A stretch of 8,227 nt of DNA from assembly GCA_014304965.1 (NCBI GenBank), contig JACRTZ010000222.1:1-8227 (forward strand). Direction: 5' to 3'. The notes beneath the pieces are model-generated. The model did not search any database and had not been told where the DNA came from. It saw only the letters and a program-made list of their open reading frames with translations. The stretch is from Vulcanimicrobiota bacterium. GTDB taxonomy: Bacteria; Vulcanimicrobiota; Vulcanimicrobiia; Vulcanimicrobiales; Vulcanimicrobiaceae. The position numbers were made by a program, and so were the translations under genes. The first letter of the stretch is position 1. Each line of letters starts with the position of its first letter. Shown here in pieces: positions 1-4,329 of this stretch.

Positions 1-119
1 GGCTGGAGGCGTACGGCGAAACGCGCCTTACGAAAAAGGATATAGCTAGGGCGCGTAAGATCGTCGCCGAGAATTACGATCGCTTATTGAAGATGTGGAA
101 CGACCTTGTCGAAAGTTAA
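1..119 (+). CDS. C-terminal tail of a small protein, possibly DUF4160-like (5' end outside the window)
   Basis: An open frame enters from the left edge (first full codon at base 3) and ends at TAA 117-119, giving 38 residues that end in KMWNDLVES. The tail is charged and helical, with the pattern A-R-K-I-V-x-E-N-x-D-R-L-L-K-x-W-N. This resembles the end of DUF4160 proteins, where a helix finishes with a Leu-Leu-x-x-Trp-Asn type motif. DUF4160 genes are often followed directly by DUF2442 genes, which is the arrangement suggested here: the next gene starts inside this one, with a 14-nt overlap. That the frame is coding is supported by the overlap and by the absence of stops. The family call is an inference from a short tail and could be wrong. 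Confidence 0.5.
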   Translation, partial: LEAYGETRLTKKDIARARKIVAENYDRLLKMWNDLVES

Positions 120-579
120 GCGGCCCGCTGCAGTCAAAGCCTCAAAGTTGCCGAGGCTTTCACCGTTAACCAATGCGGCGTATAAGCGCATGTTCGCTGA
201 AGGACAAGCGACGCCGGACTCTCCATCCGCATTGGTCGCGGCCTCGTACGATGAGACGCGCGACGTCTTGACCTTTGATTTTTATAACGGACGCATCGAG
301 CTGGCGCGAAAAACGATCTGGGAGGTTCGCGATGCCGACCCCACGCAATTGCGGGAGATCGACGTGCAGCCCGACCGGCACGGTATCAGCATCGATGCGC
401 TCGACGTAGACATCTGGGTTCCGGGATTGATTGCAGAGGAGTTTGGCTTCTTGTTTGCGCGCGCAAACGGCTGCAAAGCCAAGGGCCACACGAGCGAGAA
501 GAAAGCGCGCGCGTCGGCACTCAACGGTCGCTTAGGCGGCCGGCCGAAGACGAAAAAAGCGAACAGCGGGCGCGCCTAG
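106..579 (+). CDS. DUF2442-like protein, probable partner of the upstream gene
   Basis: A 157-residue soluble protein. Residues 42-114 look like a DUF2442 domain: a beta-rich start (VLTFDFYNGRIELARKTIWE), then a stretch running from QLREIDVQPDRHGISI into LDVDIWVPGLI, matching the family's usual 'G-I-x-W-x-x-L-D-x-D-I-x-V-x-x-L' ending. The tail (residues 129-152) is basic and ends in ALNGRLGGRPKTKK, a linker with an AT-hook-like GRP core that is common at the end of small antitoxin-like proteins. The chosen start is TTG 106, which overlaps the upstream gene by 14 nt with a weak GGAA at 97-100. ATG 190 (starting MFAEGQ) is a plausible alternative and keeps the whole domain. DUF2442 proteins are often paired with DUF4160 and suspected to be toxin-antitoxin-like, but no activity is established here. 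Base composition is less GC-rich than in the pilin genes that follow. Confidence 0.75.
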   Translation: MSKVKRPAAVKASKLPRLSPLTNAAYKRMFAEGQATPDSPSALVAASYDETRDVLTFDFYNGRIELARKTIWEVRDADPTQLREIDVQPDRHGISIDALDVDIWVPGLIAEEFGFLFARANGCKAKGHTSEKKARASALNGRLGGRPKTKKANSGRA

Positions 580-603
580 CCGAAAGAGGGCACTAACCGT
601 GCC

Positions 604-1722
604 GTGCGGTGGTCGCGCGGATTCTCCCTCATCGAAGTGCTCTTGGCCCTCGGGCTCACGCTGGCGGCCGGCGTCGCGGTCACGCGCGGGCTGGGCGCGG
701 GAGTTCGCGCGACCGCAACCTTCTCCGAGCGGGCCGCCGCCGCGGCGACGATCGTGGAAACGGTCGAGCGCCTCGACGCGGAGGCGCATCGCTCGGCGGC
801 GATTTTCACGCCCGCGCGCGACGTGCTCGGGAATTCGAATTGCGATTCGGGGGGCGGATGTCGCGAGGTGGATTTCTTCACGCGCGACGCGCGCAACGTC
901 GCGCGCTTTCGCGCCTACCGGTTCGACGCGGCCGCGCAAACGCTGCAGGCGTACGATTACGACGATCGCACGGCGAACGGCGCCACGAACGTGCGCGCGA
1001 GCGGCACGCCGCTGACGCGGATCGAGACGTTTTCGGCCGTGCGAACGCCGATCTCGAAGGTCGCCATTCCGATGCTCGGCGGCTACACACCGCGCGACAT
1101 CGAGGTGCCGCTCGGGTATCCCGACGTTGTGGGCGGGAACGCCATCGTCGTCGTGTCCGCCGGCAATGCCGCCTTGACGCTCAAACACGACCTGCTGACC
1201 CGCTTCGCACCGACGGGCTTCGGCGTGATCGTCGCAACCTTCACGCCCGGTCCCGCCACCACGCCCGCTTCGGCGCCGTCCCCGCCCGCGAACGCGACCA
1301 CCGGGATCGTGCGAAATTACGTCGCTAGCACGGCGTGGCTCATCGGCCCGTGCGTCAACGTTCCGCCGGTCACTCCCGGCTGCGGCGCGAGCGACGATGT
1401 CAGCCGCGTGCGCGAGCAAAACGGCGCCGATGTCGGCCCGGGCGGCACGCTCGTCGCACCGCTCGGCTCGCAGATCGTCGCCGCGGGCATATGCGGCGCC
1501 TCGACGAGCATTTTCGGCGCGCACGATCCGACCGGCGCGCAGTTTGCAAAAGTCGTCGCGGGCGGTGCGACGGAGTACTGGACGATCGGCGGCGACGGAT
1601 CGTACGTCGCGCCGTCCGGAGCGCTCGCGCTCGACAAACCGGGCGATCCCAACCCGTTTGCAACGATCGTGCGCAACGGCCCGGGCTGGTCGTATCTGAC
1701 GACCTATCAACTGTGGTGTTGA
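604..1722 (+). CDS. Type IV pilin-like minor pilin (PilW/GspJ-like), class III signal peptide
   Basis: A 372-residue secreted or membrane-anchored protein. The N-terminus reads MRWSRG|FSLIEVLLALGL: a short basic leader, a prepilin peptidase site after Gly6, Phe at +1, Glu at +5 and a hydrophobic helix to about residue 30. The mature part is large for a pseudopilin and has six cysteines (80, 86, 250, 260, 297 and 372, the last residue), so disulfides are likely. A Pro/Ala/Thr-rich stretch lies at about 215-232. Size and first position in the set suggest a PilW or GspJ role, as a minor pilin at the fibre tip. The start is GTG 604, the only start between the in-frame stop at 577-579 and the signal motif. 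AGAGGG at 585-590 is a possible but distant ribosome-binding site. The stop overlaps the next start (TTGA). Confidence 0.85.
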   Translation: MRWSRGFSLIEVLLALGLTLAAGVAVTRGLGAGVRATATFSERAAAAATIVETVERLDAEAHRSAAIFTPARDVLGNSNCDSGGGCREVDFFTRDARNVARFRAYRFDAAAQTLQAYDYDDRTANGATNVRASGTPLTRIETFSAVRTPISKVAIPMLGGYTPRDIEVPLGYPDVVGGNAIVVVSAGNAALTLKHDLLTRFAPTGFGVIVATFTPGPATTPASAPSPPANATTGIVRNYVASTAWLIGPCVNVPPVTPGCGASDDVSRVREQNGADVGPGGTLVAPLGSQIVAAGICGASTSIFGAHDPTGAQFAKVVAGGATEYWTIGGDGSYVAPSGALALDKPGDPNPFATIVRNGPGWSYLTTYQLWC

Positions 1723-2117
1723 GCCGCGGCCAAACGCTCGTCGAAGCGCTGCTCGCGATGGCGGTGCTCGCGGCCGCGCTCGGGCTGATCGCGAGCGCGC
1801 TCGCGCGCGCGTCCGCCTCGGAACGCGCGCAGACGCCGGCGAATCGCATCGCGCTCGAAGCGGCGACGAATGCGGGCACCGAGGCCATTGCCGCGACGGA
1901 GTTCGATGCGACGGCGCTTTCCAAAATCGCGAACGCGCGTTGGACATCGCGCGACGGCATCGCGCTCGACGCGGTCGTCGCGCCGGCAGGGGATGCGCGC
2001 AAGGTCGTCCTGCGCTTCGTTGACGCGAACGGCGCCCGCCGCGAGCTTCCGGTCACGTTGCGTCAACTCGCCCTGCCGCCCGACGCGCTCGTGGACCTGA
2101 CCGCACCGGGCCGGTAG
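1719..2117 (+). CDS. Short pseudopilin (PilV/GspI-like) with Gln at the +1 site
   Basis: A 132-residue protein if started at TTG 1719, which overlaps the previous stop by 4 nt (TTGA). GTG 1713 and GTG 1716 are in frame and add only two or one residues. The N-terminus is MSRG|QTLVEALLAMAVLAAALGLI: cleavage after Gly4, Gln instead of the usual Phe at +1, and the diagnostic Glu at +5, followed by a hydrophobic helix. The rest contains two short beta-strand-like stretches (DARKVVLRFVD and RRELPVTLRQLALPP). No cysteines are visible. Size and position, between a PilW-like and a PilX-like gene, fit a PilV or GspI equivalent. Upstream reading in the same frame within 1335-1712 is only a shadow of the previous gene. 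It is translationally coupled on both sides: the next gene starts 2 nt after its stop. Confidence 0.82.
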   Translation: MSRGQTLVEALLAMAVLAAALGLIASALARASASERAQTPANRIALEAATNAGTEAIAATEFDATALSKIANARWTSRDGIALDAVVAPAGDARKVVLRFVDANGARRELPVTLRQLALPPDALVDLTAPGR

Positions 2118-2119
2118 CG

Positions 2120-2836
2120 ATGTATCTTCAGGCGTTGATGTCGCTCGTCGCGATCGCAGCCCTCGCCACCGCCTGGCTCGATGCAAACGCGCTGACCGTG
2201 CGCGCGCAGGCGCGGCATACGGCGGCGCGCTACGCCGCGCTCGGTCTCGAACGCGCCCAGCAGGAGTTGATCGCGTCGCTCGGGGCGCAGATCGCCGGCG
2301 GCGTCTTCGCGAACTTCAGCGAACCGCAAGCGCCGCCGCCGCAGCCGGCGTGCGCTTCGCCGCAAACGGCGGGCACGGGCGTTTGTCCGTTGCAGATAAC
2401 CGTGAGCGTTTCGCTCGACGGGCAATCGTCCTCAAGCGACGGCGCGCCGAACGTGACGGCCGCGAGCGCACAGCGGCAAACGCTCGTTGCCGAGACGCGC
2501 GTTGCCGCGACGCTTCGCGCTTCGGTACGAAACTTCGGCGGCGAGGTGCTCGCGACGGCGACGCGCCGGGTCGTCGCGCGAACCTTCGGCGTGCCGCCCT
2601 ATGCGGCAATTTCGTCGGCCGACGAAGCCGCGCCGCAGGCGTCTCCCAATGCGGATTTCGCAGGGACGTGCGACGGAAGCACGTGCGGCGCCGACAATCG
2701 CATTCGGGCCTTTGCACGCTGCGATGATCCGACGCGCAGCGGACGCTGCGCGGGCGTGCCGCTGCAGCCTGTTGATGACTTCCGGTCGCCCGCGTGGCGC
2801 GACGGCGGCGCGCAGACGAGCGGCTGGAGCCGCTAA
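2120..2836 (+). CDS. Membrane-anchored pilus-associated protein lacking a prepilin motif (PilX/GspK-like by context)
   Basis: A 238-residue protein starting at ATG 2120, 2 nt after the previous stop and directly abutting the next start. Residues 1-20 form a hydrophobic N-terminal segment (MYLQALMSLVAIAALATAWL) without the Gly|Phe-x4-Glu prepilin site of its neighbours. Next comes an amphipathic helix rich in Ala and Arg (ARYAALGLERAQQELIASL, 36-54), laid out as in PilX-type proteins, where 'A-F-x-A-A-E' follows the membrane segment. The ectodomain has six cysteines (78, 89, 184, 189, 201, 210), four of them in a C-terminal cluster, and a Pro-rich patch at 70-77. The role is inferred from the operon: a minor tip component next to PilV- and PilW-like proteins. 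An upstream start carrying a leader is not possible, because TAG 2115-2117 ends the preceding gene and no in-frame prepilin motif is seen there. Confidence 0.72.
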   Translation: MYLQALMSLVAIAALATAWLDANALTVRAQARHTAARYAALGLERAQQELIASLGAQIAGGVFANFSEPQAPPPQPACASPQTAGTGVCPLQITVSVSLDGQSSSSDGAPNVTAASAQRQTLVAETRVAATLRASVRNFGGEVLATATRRVVARTFGVPPYAAISSADEAAPQASPNADFAGTCDGSTCGADNRIRAFARCDDPTRSGRCAGVPLQPVDDFRSPAWRDGGAQTSGWSR

Positions 2837-3361
2837 GTGACCGGGGGCCAAAGTGGGCGAGGGCAAACCTTGCTCGAAACGGTGCTGGTCGCCGGGATTT
2901 TTGCGCTGTCGTTTGCAGTCGTGGTCGTCACGCTGCACCCGGCCTCCACCGCGGTGCCGGCCGCTCGGGCGGTTCTGACCGCGATGGTCGAGACGGCCCG
3001 TTCGCTCGCCGCCTCGTCTGGCGACGGCGCGACCCTCCTTATAGAAGAGGGCGAACCAGGCACGACCCGGCTGCGGCTCTTCCCCGGCCGGCCGCGGACC
3101 GGCGGCTCGTTCGACGCGACTGTGCCGCCGTACCGGAGCGCGACCGTGGCCGGGCCGATCTCCTCAGCGCTCGGACCCCTGCCGCTCGCGATCTTCATTG
3201 GAACGGCCGGCACGTGGTCGGCGGCCGTCTGGTCGCCGCGCGACGGGACGCTCGACGCCGAGCCGGCCTGCACCGATCTCATCCTCGCGATCGGAGGGTC
3301 CCGGCGACCGGGCTTTGCGCTCCATTGCGGGGAGGCGCGAATTGTCGGCTCGGGCGCTTGA
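2837..3361 (+). CDS. Pseudopilin (FimU/GspH-like) with Gln at the +1 site
   Basis: A 174-residue protein. It starts at GTG 2837, directly after the preceding TAA, and ends at TGA 3359-3361, which lies inside the -35 box of the toxin-antitoxin promoter. The N-terminus MTGGQSGRG|QTLLETVLVAGIFAL has a class III site after Gly9, Gln at +1 and Glu at +5, then a helix to about residue 33. The stretch VETARSLAASSGDGATLLIEE (51-71) resembles the alpha-to-beta transition of GspH/FimT proteins, in which an 'A-R-S-x-A-x-x-x-x-x-x-V' pattern precedes the beta-rich domain. Two cysteines near the C-terminus (145 and 164) could form a disulfide loop like that of type IV pilins. It is the last gene of the pilin set. 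No terminator is visible between it and the module downstream. Confidence 0.82.
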   Translation: MTGGQSGRGQTLLETVLVAGIFALSFAVVVVTLHPASTAVPAARAVLTAMVETARSLAASSGDGATLLIEEGEPGTTRLRLFPGRPRTGGSFDATVPPYRSATVAGPISSALGPLPLAIFIGTAGTWSAAVWSPRDGTLDAEPACTDLILAIGGSRRPGFALHCGEARIVGSGA

Positions 3362-3386
3362 TGTATATATGAACGATATATATACT
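3358..3386 (+). promoter_or_regulatory. Promoter of the toxin-antitoxin operon
   Basis: TTGATG at 3358-3363 (4 of 6 to the -35 consensus), a 17-nt spacer, and TATACT at 3381-3386 (5 of 6 to the -10 consensus). The predicted start of transcription is about 3393, on or next to the A of the antitoxin ATG, so the mRNA would be leaderless. This is supported by the lack of any Shine-Dalgarno sequence before 3393. The region is a clear AT-rich island in a GC-rich window. The -35 box overlaps the stop codon of the upstream pseudopilin gene. Confidence 0.7.
3363..3385. promoter_or_regulatory. Palindromic operator of the toxin-antitoxin operon
   Basis: A perfect inverted repeat, GTATATAT (3363-3370) and ATATATAC (3378-3385), with a 7-nt centre, fills the space between the -35 and -10 boxes and touches both. 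Ribbon-helix-helix antitoxins bind such repeats and, with their toxin, repress their own operon. Autoregulation here is an inference from position and symmetry. Confidence 0.65.
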
Positions 3387-3392
3387 CAACCC

Positions 3393-3635
3393 ATGACCAG
3401 AATCTCCATGCTCGTCCCAGAGGCCGACCTGGCGCTGATCGATGCCGTCGCCGAGCCTAATCGGACCGCGTTCATGCTCGCTGCGGCGAAGGCTGCTGCG
3501 CTACGAGTGCAGCGGAAGCGTGAGGACATTGAGATTGCGCGCATCTTGGATGAGCAAGTCGACCAAGACCGTGAGCTGATGGCCGAATTTGCTTGCACGT
3601 CGGCTGACGGTCTCGACGAACGGGACGATCTGTGA
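3393..3635 (+). CDS. MazE-like antitoxin with a ribbon-helix-helix N-terminus
   Basis: An 80-residue protein. The N-terminus TRISMLVPEADLALIDAV followed by EPNRTAFMLAAAKAAALRVQ has the layout of a ribbon-helix-helix fold: a short strand (residues 2-7), helix A starting at Pro9, a turn containing NRTAF, and helix B. The C-terminal half is acidic and probably flexible (REDIEIARILDEQVDQDREL and a DERDDL end), as expected for the part of an antitoxin that wraps around a basic toxin. The start at ATG 3393 is preferred over ATG 3369 because the latter lies inside the operator and upstream of the predicted transcription start. The strand begins right at 3393. The stop overlaps the toxin GTG by 4 nt (GTGA), so the two are translationally coupled. 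The expected role is to neutralise the toxin and repress the operon. Confidence 0.82.
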   Translation: MTRISMLVPEADLALIDAVAEPNRTAFMLAAAKAAALRVQRKREDIEIARILDEQVDQDRELMAEFACTSADGLDERDDL

Positions 3636-3970
3636 ACCGCGGCGAGATTTTTTTCTTCGACCTCGAGCCTACCGTGGGAAGCGAGACGCGAAAAATCCGT
3701 CCATGCATTGTCGTCCACCGCGACGTGCGAGAAGACCGTTCGCCCACGACAATCGTCTGCCCAATATCCGACGCGCGAGATCGCCCGGGAGATGTACTCA
3801 ACCCATTTATCCCGGCTGGTATCGCAGGTCTCGGTAAGAATAGTCGTGTCATATGCAATCAAGTACGGGCGCTCGATAAAATGCGCGTAACGAGCGAAGC
3901 GCTCGGTCGCGTCCCCTCGGCAATCATGGCCGAAATAGAGCGCGGCTTACGGGCGATCCTGGATCTCTAG
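3632..3970 (+). CDS. mazF: MazF/PemK-family mRNA interferase toxin
   Basis: A 112-residue protein of normal MazF length, expected to cleave single-stranded mRNA at a short sequence and slow translation unless bound by the antitoxin. Residues 3-28 (RGEIFFFDLEPTVGSETRKI, then RPCIVV) carry the family core, including G16-S-E and R23-P. R23 aligns with catalytic Arg25 of Bacillus subtilis EndoA. The second strand motif TTIVCPIS (39-46) aligns with TAIVAAIT of EndoA, so Ser46 sits where EndoA has catalytic Thr48. NQVRALDKMRV matches the conserved EQIRTIDKQRL region. The start is GTG 3632, overlapping the antitoxin stop. The stop is TAG 3968-3970. No terminator was found in the 52 bases before the next gene. 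Confidence in the family is high. Activity with serine at the catalytic position is untested. Confidence 0.93.
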   Translation: MNRGEIFFFDLEPTVGSETRKIRPCIVVHRDVREDRSPTTIVCPISDARDRPGDVLNPFIPAGIAGLGKNSRVICNQVRALDKMRVTSEALGRVPSAIMAEIERGLRAILDL

Positions 3971-4022
3971 TCGAGGCCGAAATCGAGGCAGCACGTCCGC
4001 GGAGCCCGAATCGAAATTCACG

Positions 4023-4184
4023 ATGAATCGCTCGCGGTTAGGCCTCTTTATTGCACTCGGCGCGGGCATCGGTACAGCCTTGGGCGCAGCCTCGCACAAC
4101 GTCGCGATCGGCCTGGCGTTGGGGGTGGCGTTCGGGGTCGCAGCCGGCGCCGCCGCGGACCGGGTGCGCGACCACTCCCGCTAG
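4023..4184 (+). CDS. Small glycine-rich membrane protein (53 aa)
   Basis: ATG 4023 to TAG 4182-4184 encodes MNRSRLGLFIALGAGIGTAL and a further 33 residues. There are two hydrophobic, glycine- and alanine-rich segments (about 7-23 and 28-46) with small-x3-small spacing (GAGIG and GVAFG), joined by ASHN and ended by a charged tail, ADRVRDHSR. This looks like a glycine-zipper type two-helix hairpin of the inner membrane. No function is recognised. There is no good Shine-Dalgarno sequence (GGAG at 4001-4004 is too far away). The next feature downstream is the promoter region of the ribosomal operon. Support comes from composition and the closed reading frame, not from a known family. Confidence 0.6.
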   Translation: MNRSRLGLFIALGAGIGTALGAASHNVAIGLALGVAFGVAAGAAADRVRDHSR

Positions 4185-4207
4185 GACTCCCGGACCTAAG
4201 ACTCCCG
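4174..4207. repeat. Three direct copies of ACTCCCG in front of the rplC promoter
   Basis: ACTCCCG occurs at 4174-4180, 4186-4192 and 4201-4207. The last two copies extend to CTAGGACTCCCG and CTAAGACTCCCG (11 of 12 identical). The last copy ends 3 nt before the -35 box. They could be binding sites for a regulator of ribosomal-protein synthesis, or a chance duplication. The first copy lies inside the end of the small membrane-protein gene. Confidence 0.5.
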
Positions 4208-4210
4208 TGT

Positions 4211-4239
4211 TTGACATTGCTTTGAGGGGTTGGTATCCT
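4211..4239 (+). promoter_or_regulatory. Strong sigma70-type promoter of the rplC operon
   Basis: A perfect TTGACA at 4211-4216, a 17-nt spacer, and TATCCT at 4234-4239 (4 of 6) preceded by TG at 4231-4232, giving an extended -10 element (TGnTATCCT). The predicted start of transcription is about 4246, leaving a leader of about 84 nt before rplC. This is the best promoter in the window and stands where a ribosomal-protein operon promoter is expected. Confidence 0.82.
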
Positions 4240-4240
4240 A

Positions 4241-4259
4241 GCCAGGTTGTGGTCCTGGC
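4241..4259. repeat. Inverted repeat across the predicted rplC transcription start
   Basis: GCCAGG (4241-4246) and CCTGGC (4254-4259) form a perfect 6-bp inverted repeat with a 7-nt centre, placed from about -5 to +14 relative to the predicted start at 4246. It could be a DNA operator. It cannot form a full RNA hairpin if transcription begins at 4246. Confidence 0.4.
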
Positions 4260-4286
4260 CGCGGCGCGTCTTTTCGCGTGCGCGGC
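4258..4286 (+). promoter_or_regulatory. GC-rich hairpin in the rplC leader
   Basis: GCCGCG (4258-4263) pairs with CGCGGC (4281-4286), G4264 can pair with U4279, and CGCG (4265-4268) pairs with CGCG (4275-4278), closing a 6-nt loop (TCTTTT). One base, G4280, is bulged. This is an 11-bp stem in a leader of about 84 nt. No U-run follows, so it is not a simple terminator. Leader structures are common in ribosomal-protein operons as sites for translational feedback, and that role is inferred here. Confidence 0.6.
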
Positions 4287-4314
4287 GAGAGAACAAACAT
4301 GAACGCCTGGCCCC

Positions 4315-4319
4315 GAGGA
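4315..4319 (+). promoter_or_regulatory. Shine-Dalgarno sequence of rplC
   Basis: GAGGA at 4315-4319 lies 10 nt before the rplC ATG at 4330. Bases 4316-4322 (AGGACTA) are complementary, with one G-U pair, to leader bases 4250-4256 (TGGTCCT), so the site could be sequestered. Confidence 0.65.
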
Positions 4320-4329
4320 CTAGAACCAT

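Noticed and set aside
532..1947. Long minus-strand open frame (471 residues) opposite the pilin genes
   Set aside because: It is extremely Arg-rich with no recognisable domain, and is antisense to two well-supported pseudopilin genes. This is a usual artefact of high GC.
3369..3392. Upstream ATG giving an antitoxin with eight extra residues (MNDIYTQP)
   Set aside because: It lies within the palindromic operator, upstream of the predicted transcription start, and adds no part of the ribbon-helix-helix fold.
3971..3989. Direct repeat TCGAGGC-N5-TCGAGGC after the toxin gene
   Set aside because: Only 7 bp, with no matching copy at the other end of the toxin-antitoxin module, so it does not support an attachment site or target-site duplication.
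4258..4286. Intrinsic terminator for the small membrane-protein gene
   Set aside because: The hairpin is strong but is followed by GAGAGAACAAAC, not a T-run, and it lies downstream of the rplC promoter, where termination would silence the operon.
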